From the NCBI GenBank assembly GCA_947345935.1, contig CAMZZN010000017.1, positions 1 to 45,756 on the forward strand: DNA of 45,756 nt, given 5' to 3'. The notes under the pieces were generated by a model, which had not been told where the DNA came from, made no database searches, and saw nothing but the letters and a program-made list of their open reading frames with translations. Shown in pieces: positions 16,483 through 25,121 of this stretch. Both the position numbers and the translations under genes were made by a program. This DNA is from an uncultured Ruminococcus sp. (GTDB lineage: Bacteria; Bacillota; Clostridia; Oscillospirales; Ruminococcaceae). Position 1 is the first letter of the stretch, and each line of letters begins with the position of its first letter.

Positions 16483-17934
16483 ATGCTTGATAACAGACTG
16501 AAAATGTGTGCGGAATTGGTTTCCGGACGTGGAATAGCTGTCGATGTAGGAACTGACCATGCCTATCTTGCGGCTGATCTGATCCTGAGCGGAAAGTGCG
16601 GCAGGGTCATTGCTTCGGACGTTAAGGAAGGTCCACTTGAATCTGCACGAAAAACTGTTGAAAAGTACGGGATTGCTGACAAGGTCGATCTGATTTTATC
16701 CGACGGGTTGTCAAATGTCCCATATGAAAATGTTTCTGACATTATAATAGCCGGTATGGGCGGAGAGACGATAATTGAAATACTTAAACCGAAAGTTTAT
16801 GAGCTTTACGGCGTTAATTTGATTCTCCAGCCTATGACAAAGCCTGAAATTCTCAGGAAATGGTTGTATGAATCCAATATTCAGATAAAAACTGAGAAGG
16901 TGGCAGATGTAAACGACAGGCTATATACGGTTATCTGTGCTGAAAGCGACATTGAAGCTTACAGCAAGCTGACGGAGTCTGAGTCTGTTTCCGGATTTTT
17001 TGATGAAGATGACGAACTTGGGAAAAAATATCGTCAGATCGAATCGAAGCGGCTTGAAAAGGTGAGCGAAGCTCTTGAAAAATCCGGAAAAATTAATGAA
17101 GCTGTTCATTATCGCTGCCTTGGAAAAAGGGTCTTGGAGGGTGTACAGCCTGTGGATATGAATGAACTGTATGCATTTCTGGATGAAAAATATCCTTTTT
17201 CTGCTCAGGAAAAGTGGGATAATTCCGGATTTCTGGTAAATTCTTGCTTTGATTCAGTCAGAAAAGTTCTGTTGACTCTTGATATAACGAATGAAGTGAT
17301 TGAAGAGGCAGATAATAAAAGAGCAGATGTAATAATTTCACATCATCCAGTGATATTTGAGCCGCTGAAAAAAATAACTGCTGACGATCCTGTCTATAAG
17401 CTCATAAGCTGCGATATTTCTGCAATTTGTATGCATACTAACCTTGATATAGCGCAAAATGGCACTAATGGAGTAATTCTGAAAATGCTTTCAAAGAGTT
17501 TGGCTTTTTCTAAAGAGCCTGAACCTTTTGAGGAACTCGGTGGTGGACGCAGTCTCGGCTGGATAATTGAGCTAGATGAAAAGATATTTTCAGACAATCT
17601 TGCTCTTGAATTGAAACGGATCTTTGGATGCGAATACGTTCGTACCTCCAGGAACTCCAGAAAAATGATCTCCCGCATAGCATTCTGCTCTGGTTCCGGC
17701 GGTTCAATGCTCGGACTTGCGAAGCAGAAAAGATGTGACGCCCTTATCACCGGAGATGTCAAGCACGATGTCTGGGTGGCTTTAAATGCTATTGATATCA
17801 CTGTATTCGACTGTGGTCATTTCCACACTGAAAATCCTGTTTTATGGGAACTCAGACGTGTTCTTGAAGAGAAATTTCCGCAGCTTGATGTTGAGATATC
17901 TGAACGTTCGGTTGATCCTGTAATTTATTTCTGA
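16483..17934 (+). CDS. Fused tRNA (adenine(22)-N1)-methyltransferase TrmK and Nif3/YqfO metal-binding protein
   Basis: One 483-residue reading frame joins two proteins that are usually neighbours (yqfN and yqfO in Bacillus). Residues 1 to about 220 are TrmK: a DVGTDHAYLA SAM-binding motif at 21-30, an IIAGMGGE motif at 88-95 and LQPM at 115-118; it would methylate N1 of A22 in tRNAs. Residues from about 226 are a Nif3/DUF34 dinuclear-metal protein: SHHP (286-289), MHTNLD (317-322), GDVKHD and DCGHFHTE supply metal ligands. The role of Nif3 is unsettled. A GGAGG lies 17 bases before Met226, too far for efficient internal initiation. The ATG at 16483 follows AAGAGGTG. Confidence 0.88.
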   Translation: MLDNRLKMCAELVSGRGIAVDVGTDHAYLAADLILSGKCGRVIASDVKEGPLESARKTVEKYGIADKVDLILSDGLSNVPYENVSDIIIAGMGGETIIEILKPKVYELYGVNLILQPMTKPEILRKWLYESNIQIKTEKVADVNDRLYTVICAESDIEAYSKLTESESVSGFFDEDDELGKKYRQIESKRLEKVSEALEKSGKINEAVHYRCLGKRVLEGVQPVDMNELYAFLDEKYPFSAQEKWDNSGFLVNSCFDSVRKVLLTLDITNEVIEEADNKRADVIISHHPVIFEPLKKITADDPVYKLISCDISAICMHTNLDIAQNGTNGVILKMLSKSLAFSKEPEPFEELGGGRSLGWIIELDEKIFSDNLALELKRIFGCEYVRTSRNSRKMISRIAFCSGSGGSMLGLAKQKRCDALITGDVKHDVWVALNAIDITVFDCGHFHTENPVLWELRRVLEEKFPQLDVEISERSVDPVIYF

Positions 17935-17943
17935 GGTGAAAAA

Positions 17944-18765
17944 ATGAGCATTCTAATTTGTCCGGTCTGCGGAAATTATCTGAACATATCGGGAAACAGC
18001 TATATTTGCAGGAAAAATCATTGTTTTGATATCGCTAAAAGCGGCTATGTGAATCTTTTGCTTTCAAATCATATCGGAAAGACAGTTCACGGCGACAATA
18101 AACTTATGGTACAGGCACGGAGAGCTTTTTTGGAAAAGGGATATTATTCTCCTCTCCGTGACGAGCTGTGCGCTATGGTGGGGAGAAATTTCAGCGGAGG
18201 CGTGATACTCGACGCCGGCTGCGGCGAAGGATACTACACTTCTGCCATTTATGAATACTTACATCAGGCAGATGATACGCCGGAAATGTATGGAATTGAT
18301 ATATCAAAAATTGCTGTAGAAATGGCGGCAAAGCGAAGAAGGGAAATCGTTTACAGCACAGCAAGCGTATTTCATATTCCTGTGCATGACAGCAGCTGCG
18401 ATATGGCAGTAACGTTATTTGCGCCTTACTGCGGAGAGGAATTCAGGAGAGTTCTTGTACCGGGTGGAACGCTGATAATGGCGATACCGTCAGAAAATCA
18501 TCTGTGGGAGATGAAACAGGCGATCTACGATATACCGTATAAAAATCAGGTCAAACCATACGATCTCGAGGGATTCCGGCTTGCAGAAAAGAAGCGTATC
18601 ACCTATAAAACAGCGCTTTTATCAAGGGAGGATATTCAGTCTCTTTTCACTATGACGCCTTACTATTATAGAACAGCGGCAGATCAGAAAGAACGGCTCA
18701 AACAATTTGACCTACTTGAAACGACCATGGATTTTGAACTTCTTGCTTATAAAAACAGCAAATAA
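17944..18765 (+). CDS. RlmA-type 23S rRNA (guanine-N1)-methyltransferase
   Basis: A 273-residue SAM-dependent methyltransferase of the RlmA family, which modifies G745 or G748 in helix 35 of 23S rRNA; the Gram-positive form acts at G748 and can affect tylosin sensitivity. The N-terminus carries the zinc-binding Cys set CPVCG...CRKNHCFD, followed by the family phrase with GYVNLLL. The SAM motif DAGCGEGYYT is near residue 90. Which guanine it modifies cannot be read from the sequence. It begins 9 bases after the TrmK-Nif3 gene, with GAGGTG as ribosome binding site, so the two rRNA/tRNA methylases are probably co-transcribed. Confidence 0.88.
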   Translation: MSILICPVCGNYLNISGNSYICRKNHCFDIAKSGYVNLLLSNHIGKTVHGDNKLMVQARRAFLEKGYYSPLRDELCAMVGRNFSGGVILDAGCGEGYYTSAIYEYLHQADDTPEMYGIDISKIAVEMAAKRRREIVYSTASVFHIPVHDSSCDMAVTLFAPYCGEEFRRVLVPGGTLIMAIPSENHLWEMKQAIYDIPYKNQVKPYDLEGFRLAEKKRITYKTALLSREDIQSLFTMTPYYYRTAADQKERLKQFDLLETTMDFELLAYKNSK

Positions 18766-18817
18766 CGATGAGATCTTTACCGGATCACTGACCAAATTTA
18801 TAAAAAGGAATGATTAT

Positions 18818-20569
18818 ATGGCTCTTGATGGAGCGTTTATATATGCAGTAAAAAAAGAACTCCAATCTCTTATCGGAGGTCGTGCCGATAAGATCTATCA
18901 GCCTTCACGTGAGGAGATCGTTATTATCATCAGGACAAAGTACGGCAGTAAAAAGCTTTATATATCGGCAAATGCCGGCAGTGCCCGAGTACACGTGACT
19001 GAAAAAAGCATTGATAATCCGCAGAGTCCGCCGATGTTTTGTATGCTGCTCAGAAAACATATTGGCGGCGGACGTCTTACTGATATCCGTCAGGACGGTC
19101 TGGAGCGTATATTATTTCTTGATTTCGAGTGTGTAAATGAGCTTGGCGACATAGTGACTATAACGCTTGCATGTGAGATCATGGGACGCTGCTCAAATCT
19201 GGTAATAATAAGTCAAGAGGGGCGCATTATCGACAGCATTAAGCGTGTCGATGCGGAAATGTCACGGGAACGCATGGTGCTTCCCGGTATGAATTATACG
19301 CTTCCGCCTCGTGACAGCAGACTGAATTTTCTTAGAGTCAGCGATGAGGACATTATATCTGCAATACGCAGTTCATATCCTGCGGAACTTTCAAAGGCTT
19401 TGATACGCATTTTCGAGGGAATCTCGCCGGTTCTTGCACGTGAATGGACATTTTTTGCCGGAAGGGGAAATCATATCGACAGCGATCTTATCACTGAAGA
19501 TCAGCTTGGACGTCTGCTTTTCATAATTCGGCGGACACGGGATCAGCTTTTGAATGGCGAGTGTTGTTTTTCTGTTGTTCTCACGAAGGATGGGCAGCTA
19601 AAGGATTTTTCATTTATACGTATGTCACAGTTTGGAACGCTTATGTATACTAAGGAAATGCCTTCCGCCTCTGAACTACTTGACTATTTTTTCTATGAAC
19701 GTGACAGTGTGCAGCGAACCAGACAGCGTGCTAATGATCTTTTCAAACTTCTGGTGAATCTTACGGAACGTGTTTCAAGGCGAATTGCAGCTCAGCGTGA
19801 GGAACTTGCAGAGTGTGCCGGAAAGGCGCATTTCAAGCTTTGCGGAGATCTGATCTCTGCAAATATGTACAGGATCGTCAAAGGTGATGATTCGTTTTCA
19901 GCGGAAAATTTCTACGAAGAAGGATGTCCTGTTGTAAAAATAAGCCTTGATCCACGGAAATCACCCTCTCAGAATGCTCAGAAGTACTACTTAGAGTATA
20001 AAAAATGCATTACTGCTGAAGAAAAACTTACTGAACGTATTGAAAAAGGCGAAGAAGAACTTCAGTATCTTGAAAGCGTTTTCGATGCTCTGACCAGAGC
20101 AAATTCCGAGAACGATATCGTACAGCTGCGTCTTGAACTTCGTGAACAGGGGTATGTAAAGTCGGCAGGCGGAAAGACGAAACCGCCGAAAGCTCTTCCG
20201 CCGGTCGAGTACAGATCAAGTGACGGATTTACGATACTTGTCGGCAGGAATAATTGTCAGAACGATCAGCTCTCATTGAAGTTTGCTGAAAAAAATGATC
20301 TGTGGCTTCATACTCAGAGTATAACCGGATCGCACGTTATCATTGTTGCTCAGGGACGGGAGATACCGGATAAAACTATTGAGGAGGCTGCGGTTATAGC
20401 CGCCTGCAACAGCAGGGGACGTGATTCAAGTCTTGTTCCGGTCGATTATTGTCTTGCCCGATATGTAAGAAAGCCTATGGGAGCAAAGCCCGGAAAGGTT
20501 ATTTTTACAAACTACAAAACTGCGTTTGTCAAGCCGGATGTCGGGCTTGAAAAAGAATTGAGGGTATAA
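18818..20569 (+). CDS. rqcH: Ribosome quality control protein RqcH (NFACT family)
   Basis: RqcH recognises peptidyl-tRNA stuck on 50S subunits and recruits Ala-tRNA to add alanine tails. Older annotations call it fibronectin-binding protein. The 583 residues have the NFACT-N domain (1 to about 175, with PPMFCMLLRKH), helix-hairpin and coiled-coil regions in the middle, and the NFACT-R domain near 470-560 with NDLWLHT and GSHVII motifs. The ATG at 18818 follows AAAAAGGAATG; the frame is open further upstream but would overlap the RlmA gene. The next gene starts 2 bases after its stop. Confidence 0.92.
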   Translation: MALDGAFIYAVKKELQSLIGGRADKIYQPSREEIVIIIRTKYGSKKLYISANAGSARVHVTEKSIDNPQSPPMFCMLLRKHIGGGRLTDIRQDGLERILFLDFECVNELGDIVTITLACEIMGRCSNLVIISQEGRIIDSIKRVDAEMSRERMVLPGMNYTLPPRDSRLNFLRVSDEDIISAIRSSYPAELSKALIRIFEGISPVLAREWTFFAGRGNHIDSDLITEDQLGRLLFIIRRTRDQLLNGECCFSVVLTKDGQLKDFSFIRMSQFGTLMYTKEMPSASELLDYFFYERDSVQRTRQRANDLFKLLVNLTERVSRRIAAQREELAECAGKAHFKLCGDLISANMYRIVKGDDSFSAENFYEEGCPVVKISLDPRKSPSQNAQKYYLEYKKCITAEEKLTERIEKGEEELQYLESVFDALTRANSENDIVQLRLELREQGYVKSAGGKTKPPKALPPVEYRSSDGFTILVGRNNCQNDQLSLKFAEKNDLWLHTQSITGSHVIIVAQGREIPDKTIEEAAVIAACNSRGRDSSLVPVDYCLARYVRKPMGAKPGKVIFTNYKTAFVKPDVGLEKELRV

Positions 20570-20571
20570 TA

Positions 20572-21090
20572 ATGAATAAGATATTGACACATGATTTTTT
20601 TCAGCGTGATGCCCTGGAAGTTGCTCCTGATCTCGTAGGAAAGATACTTGTAAGAACCCTGGAGGACGGAACGGAACTCAGAGAGAGGATTTCTGAAACC
20701 GAGGCTTACCGTGGCGAGGAGGATAAGGGCTGTCATGCTTCACGGGGCAGGACAAAGCGTACGGAACTTCTTTACGGTGAAAGCGGAGTTATCTACGTTT
20801 ATCTGTGTTATGGCGTTCATTGGCTTATTAATGTGATAACTGGTGAAAAGGAGCAGCCTCAGGGTGTACTTTTCAGATGCGGAGAAATTCACAGCGGCCC
20901 CGGAAAGCTGACAAAATTTTTGAAAATAGACGGTAGCTTCAACGGAGAGAGTTTCTGCGGAAATGAGAAGCTCCGTATTGAGGATGACGGTTTCCGTCCG
21001 GGTATAAAAACTGCTCCGAGAGTAGGGATAGACTATGCTGGAGAGCACTGGAAAAACATAGAATGGCGTTTTATATCTGACGGGAAGTGA
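20572..21090 (+). CDS. DNA-3-methyladenine glycosylase (AAG/MPG family), compact form
   Basis: This enzyme removes alkylated purines from DNA. The 172 residues contain the family landmarks: DLVGKILVR near the start, a SETEAY motif holding the likely catalytic Glu, HASRGRTKRTE, YVYLCYG and, later, GPGKLTK. The family usually has 190-210 residues. Here PQGVLFR runs almost straight into SGPGKL, so the helix that normally stands between them (after the LxRALEP-type motif) is missing. The frame is intact, so this looks like a real short variant rather than a frameshift. It begins 2 bases after rqcH. Confidence 0.88.
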   Translation: MNKILTHDFFQRDALEVAPDLVGKILVRTLEDGTELRERISETEAYRGEEDKGCHASRGRTKRTELLYGESGVIYVYLCYGVHWLINVITGEKEQPQGVLFRCGEIHSGPGKLTKFLKIDGSFNGESFCGNEKLRIEDDGFRPGIKTAPRVGIDYAGEHWKNIEWRFISDGK

Positions 21091-21094
21091 CGGT

Positions 21095-21874
21095 ATGAAT
21101 ATTTACAGCGTTGGCTTTCATTCCGTCTATGACTGTGGCTACAAGGTCAGACGGGAGACAGAGAATGGTCGGTATATCCTTATCCTGACGAAAAGCCGAG
21201 GGAAATTTGAGTTTGGTGAAGCTGCCGTTTCTCTTCCTGCCGGCATTGTGGTTCTGTACGGATGCGGATATGTGCGGAGTTATGAAGCGGACGGTGAACC
21301 GTTTGTCTGCGACTGGATAGACTTTGAAGGAGACGACGACAGGGAATTTCTGGATTCGCTTGAACTTGAAATAAATCGTCCCATACGTTTCCATGACACT
21401 GATTTTATCAGCAGTCTTATCTGTAACGTTGCATCTGAGTTCTATTCCATGAATTCAAGGCGTGTTAAAATGCTGGATAATCTTATGAAAACTCTTTTAA
21501 TGAAGCTGAGCGGTGCCGGAAACCGCCGAGAAAATGTTCAGCTGTCATCAGAGCCGCATTACAGTTCTCTTACGGACCTGCGAGAGAAGATATATCGTAA
21601 TCCGCAGATGAAGTGGAATGTTGATTCAATGGCTGCGGATGTGAATATGTCAAGGTCGTATTTCCAGCATCTTTACAGCGAGGTTTTTGGAGTGTCGTGT
21701 ATGACTGACGTTATCAGCGGAAAGATCGAGAAAGCAAAGGAAATACTGAGCGAAACAAGCTGTACTGTATCGCAGGTAGCTTCAATGTGCGGCTATGATA
21801 ACGAGGAGCATTTTATGAGGCAGTTCAAGAAAATTGTAGGCGTTACGCCGACGAAATACAGGCATAACAGGTAG
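21095..21874 (+). CDS. AraC family transcriptional regulator
   Basis: A 259-residue regulator with an N-terminal ligand-binding half resembling an AraC-type cupin (about 10-110) and a C-terminal double helix-turn-helix (about 165-257). The C-terminal half includes WNVDSMAADVNMSRSYFQHLY and SQVASMCGYDNEEHFMRQFKK, ending in the usual GVTPTKYR. It begins 5 bases after the glycosylase gene. Being next to an alkylation repair gene recalls Ada-type regulation, but no methyl-accepting Cys arrangement is seen; the inducer is unknown. Confidence 0.85.
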   Translation: MNIYSVGFHSVYDCGYKVRRETENGRYILILTKSRGKFEFGEAAVSLPAGIVVLYGCGYVRSYEADGEPFVCDWIDFEGDDDREFLDSLELEINRPIRFHDTDFISSLICNVASEFYSMNSRRVKMLDNLMKTLLMKLSGAGNRRENVQLSSEPHYSSLTDLREKIYRNPQMKWNVDSMAADVNMSRSYFQHLYSEVFGVSCMTDVISGKIEKAKEILSETSCTVSQVASMCGYDNEEHFMRQFKKIVGVTPTKYRHNR

Positions 21875-21900
21875 AGGATGCCAGGTGAAAGGAGAAGAAT

Positions 21901-22263
21901 ATGACAGAATATCTGAAAAGATACATGGAATCAATAAATAAGCGTCTTTCTAATTACGGCAGCCGTGAGGAACTTGAAGAGATATTCAGCGAGCACAAGG
22001 ATAAGATCGCCTTTATGCAGCATGAGCGGATCGTTCATTTTCTGGTAACTATGATGTTTGCCATTATTCTTTCGGTATTCATGACGGCTGTTCTGTTTCT
22101 GGAACATCCGGCAATGCTTGTGCTTGTTGCCATAATCATTGTGTTGTTGGGATTTTACATAAAGCATTACTACTTTCTGGAAAATACTGTTCAGGAGATG
22201 TACAGGGTTTACGACAGGATTTTTGAGGAGCGCAGAAAACAGTCGAAGGAGGAAAAGTCATGA
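21901..22263 (+). CDS. Small two-pass membrane protein of unknown function
   Basis: I do not recognise a family. The 120 residues have an amphipathic charged N-terminus (about 1-45), two membrane segments (about 47-66 and 68-87) with a very short turn containing Glu-His-Pro, and a charged C-terminal helix rich in Glu, Arg and Lys. GAAAGGAGAAG precedes the ATG at 21901. Its stop overlaps the start of nth by 4 bases (ATGA), which implies coupled translation and supports it as a real gene. Confidence 0.75.
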   Translation: MTEYLKRYMESINKRLSNYGSREELEEIFSEHKDKIAFMQHERIVHFLVTMMFAIILSVFMTAVLFLEHPAMLVLVAIIIVLLGFYIKHYYFLENTVQEMYRVYDRIFEERRKQSKEEKS

Positions 22264-22904
22264 CCAGAAAGGAAATAGCGGCTCTTGCCTGCAAAGAGCT
22301 TGAAATTATATATCCTGACATTGACTGTACGCTGAACTACGAAAAGCCATATGAACTGATGTTTGCAGCCCGTCTGGCGGCTCAGTGTACCGACGCACGT
22401 GTCAATATTGTCACAAAAACGCTTTTTAAAAAATATCCCACCCTTGAATCCTTTGCCAATGCTGATCTTCAGGAGCTTGAACAGGATGTAAAGCCGTGCG
22501 GTTTTTATCATACAAAGGCTCTCAGCCTGAAAACAATGGCTTCTCAGCTTATTGAAAATTTCGGAGGCGAGGTGCCGTCAACTATGGAAGAACTGCTGAC
22601 TTTATCAGGTATCGGACGTAAAACTGCCAATCTTATGCTTGGGGATGTATTCAAAAAACCGGCGATCGTTACTGATACGCATTGCATAAGGATTACCGGC
22701 AGGCTGGGACTTACAGATAACAAGGAGCCTGCAAAAGTGGAAAAAGATCTGATAAAGCTTATACCGCCGGAGATCTCTTCTCATTTCTGTCATCAGACGG
22801 TGCAGTTCGGCAGGGATATATGCAGGGCAAGAAATCCTAAATGCGGCGAATGTACGCTAAGTTATTTTTGCAGATATAATAAAAACAATCAAGGGGGAGT
22901 GTAA
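22260..22904 (+). CDS. nth: Endonuclease III
   Basis: Nth removes oxidised pyrimidines from DNA and nicks the abasic site. The 214 residues show the helix-hairpin-helix LSGIGRKTA with the catalytic Lys (about 118-126) and the conserved Asp in TDTHCIRI about 18 residues later. The C-terminal iron-sulfur cluster motif is complete: C-x6-C-x2-C-x5-C in CRARNPKCGECTLSYFC. The ATG at 22260 overlaps the previous gene; AAGGAGG is well placed. The stop codon directly abuts the start of the dockerin esterase gene. Confidence 0.96.
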   Translation: MTRKEIAALACKELEIIYPDIDCTLNYEKPYELMFAARLAAQCTDARVNIVTKTLFKKYPTLESFANADLQELEQDVKPCGFYHTKALSLKTMASQLIENFGGEVPSTMEELLTLSGIGRKTANLMLGDVFKKPAIVTDTHCIRITGRLGLTDNKEPAKVEKDLIKLIPPEISSHFCHQTVQFGRDICRARNPKCGECTLSYFCRYNKNNQGGV

Positions 22905-24278
22905 ATGAATAAATTAGTAAAAAAAGCGGCGGCTGTTCTGATGTCGCTGACGGCTTCAGCGTCCGTTACAGCGTCAATGGCGGCATATGCAGATATGACG
23001 CCGAATCCGGTTATAAGCCGCAACTGTCCGGCATACGACCAGAGCGGTGAATCATATTCTGCCAAGCAGGGAAACGACGAGCATTATTTTTCGTTCTGGA
23101 ACGCCAGCACACCAAATTATCTGGCGTATGATCTTTCTGAAGTTCCGGAGGAGCAGCGCCGCACCGTTATGGCAGTGTGGTACAATACAAGTTCCTATGA
23201 CAGTATCGGACAGTATCAGTCACGCAATATGGAGCCGTTCAGCTATACTATTGAGGTAAACAAAGCTCCCGGCGGAGAATTTCCCGCAGACGGCTGGGAA
23301 ACGGCTGTTACAGTTGACGATAATACGCTTAGTTCACGCCAGCACGTCGTGGATATGTCTGGATACAACTGGATACGCATGAACGTTGCTTCCTCAGACG
23401 GTGGAACAGGCTCTAATGTCAGCGTTAATTTTGACGTTCACGATATATCTGACGGCGTTTACGACAGTTGGCTGTTTCTTGGGGATTCCATTACCGCAGG
23501 CGGTATGAATAACTGTTATGGCACAGGTTTTGCAACTTATATGAATCAGCTTGACAGCAGATATTTCCCTATTCAGGAGAATGGCGGCATCGGCGGTATA
23601 CGTTCTGTCGACGGCAGAGAAAATATTGACCGTTGGCTGTCTGTATATCCGGGGAAATATGTAAGCATTGCTTACGGAACCAACGATGCATGGGGAAACG
23701 ACGGCTCCGGTGCCGAGACATATTATGAAAACACAAAATATATGATAGACGCTGTTCTTGAAGCCGGAAAGATCCCGGTGCTGCCTAAGATCCCGTATTC
23801 TACCAATGCAGATGTAATCGGACATCTCGGCGATTTTAACGGTATGATCGACAGACTTTATGAAGAATATGGCGATAATCTTATCCAAGGACCGGATTTT
23901 GAAGCGTATTTCCGTGAAAATCCTGACGGACTCAGCGGTGACGGCGTTCATCCGTCGTCAGAGGGGTATGACGCCATGAGACAGATCTGGGCGAAAACTA
24001 TGTATGAGGCAGTTTATAAGGCAGAGCCGGATGATACTGATCCGCTTTACGGCGATGCAGATTGCGACGGTAAGGTGCTTTTGAATGATGCGATTCTTGT
24101 TATGCAGGCTATCGGTAATCCCGATGCGTACGGCGTCAGAGGCAGCGAACCCAGTCATCTGACTGAAAAGGGGAAAATAAATGCAGATGTTTCCGGCAAT
24201 GGAGACGATCTGACAAATATGGATGCACTGGCTATACAGAAGTATCTTCTTCACCTTATAGACGAGCTCCCGGAATAA
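22905..24278 (+). CDS. Secreted SGNH/GDSL esterase with type I dockerin
   Basis: A 457-residue exported protein. A signal peptide (about 1-30) ends at an AYA-type cleavage site. Residues about 40-185 look like a beta-sandwich, followed by an SGNH hydrolase domain: GDSITAGG with Ser195, GGIGG, GTND with Asn260, and DGVHPS with Asp346 and His349. Such enzymes remove acetyl groups from plant polysaccharides; the exact family was not assigned. The C-terminal 70 residues are a dockerin with two calcium loops (DADCDGKVLLND and DVSGNGDDLTNMD), so the enzyme probably joins a cellulosome or cell-surface scaffoldin. The ATG directly follows the nth stop; GGGGGAG lies inside the end of nth. Confidence 0.88.
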   Translation: MNKLVKKAAAVLMSLTASASVTASMAAYADMTPNPVISRNCPAYDQSGESYSAKQGNDEHYFSFWNASTPNYLAYDLSEVPEEQRRTVMAVWYNTSSYDSIGQYQSRNMEPFSYTIEVNKAPGGEFPADGWETAVTVDDNTLSSRQHVVDMSGYNWIRMNVASSDGGTGSNVSVNFDVHDISDGVYDSWLFLGDSITAGGMNNCYGTGFATYMNQLDSRYFPIQENGGIGGIRSVDGRENIDRWLSVYPGKYVSIAYGTNDAWGNDGSGAETYYENTKYMIDAVLEAGKIPVLPKIPYSTNADVIGHLGDFNGMIDRLYEEYGDNLIQGPDFEAYFRENPDGLSGDGVHPSSEGYDAMRQIWAKTMYEAVYKAEPDDTDPLYGDADCDGKVLLNDAILVMQAIGNPDAYGVRGSEPSHLTEKGKINADVSGNGDDLTNMDALAIQKYLLHLIDELPE

Positions 24279-24325
24279 TATACACGTCGCTGTTGCAATT
24301 ATTCTCAAAAAATTACAGAAAACAG

Positions 24326-24354
24326 TTGACTATTTCTTAATAATAGGGTATTAT
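24326..24354 (+). promoter_or_regulatory. Promoter of the GH25 lysozyme gene
   Basis: TTGACT (24326-24331) and TATTAT (24349-24354) are separated by 17 bases, 33 bases upstream of the TTG start. Confidence 0.65.
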
Positions 24355-24386
24355 AAATGTAGACAAAGAATAAAGGAGATAATAAA

Positions 24387-25121
24387 TTGCATTTATTTAA
24401 AAAAATCAACTGTATTCTTATAGGTGGCATTCTTACTGGTGCGGCAATGGCAGCGTCCTGCTACTATTCTTCTGCAACAGTGAATCGGACGAAGTATCCG
24501 GTTTTCGGTGTTGACGTGTCCAATTATCAGGGTATTATCGATTGGGAGCGTCTGGAAGAACAAAATGTTTCATTTGCTTTTATAAAAGCTACCGAGGGCA
24601 GTGGCCACGTGGACGAATCTGTCAGGAGAAACCTGGAAAGTGCCGCAGAAACGAATATAAAACTGTCGGCGTATCATTTTTTCAGTTTTGATAGTCCCGG
24701 AGAAACTCAGGCTGAAAATTTTATTTCTGCTGTGTCCAGAAGCGATATAGATATGCCCCCGGTGGTGGATGTGGAATATTATGCCGACAAGAAAAGCAAT
24801 AAGCCTTCACGTGAAGAAACTGAGACTATTCTCAGACCTCTTCTGGAGGATCTGGAAGAATACTACGGCGAAAAGCCCATTATTTATACCACTATCCCTG
24901 TTTACTTCCGTTATATAAGGGAAGGTTTCGGAGATTATCCTCTGTGGATAAGAAGTGTTAATATGGAACCTGATCTTCTTGAATGGAAATTCTGGCAGTA
25001 TTGTGACTCCGGACGTCTTGACGGTTATAAAGGCGACGAGGAATGCATAGATTTTAACGTTTACAACGGTTCTATAGAAGAATTTATTGAGGAATACGGA
25101 GGAGAAAATGACGCCATTTGA
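24387..25121 (+). CDS. GH25 family lysozyme
   Basis: A 244-residue glycoside hydrolase of family 25 (muramidase), which cuts the MurNAc-GlcNAc bond of peptidoglycan. An N-terminal hydrophobic segment (about 8-27) serves as signal or anchor. The catalytic domain begins FGVDVSNYQG (about 43-52), has FIKATEG near residue 70, and the D-x-E pair in VVDVEYY (about 129-131), with a final FWQY segment near 198. The start is TTG at 24387, preceded by AAAGGAG. No cell-wall-binding domain is attached. Its end overlaps manA by 14 bases. Confidence 0.9.
   Translation: MHLFKKINCILIGGILTGAAMAASCYYSSATVNRTKYPVFGVDVSNYQGIIDWERLEEQNVSFAFIKATEGSGHVDESVRRNLESAAETNIKLSAYHFFSFDSPGETQAENFISAVSRSDIDMPPVVDVEYYADKKSNKPSREETETILRPLLEDLEEYYGEKPIIYTTIPVYFRYIREGFGDYPLWIRSVNMEPDLLEWKFWQYCDSGRLDGYKGDEECIDFNVYNGSIEEFIEEYGGENDAI

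Noticed and set aside
17158..17934. Separate Nif3 gene starting at Met226 of the fusion
   Set aside because: The frame is continuous with TrmK, and the only GGAGG lies 17 bases upstream of this ATG, too far for efficient initiation.
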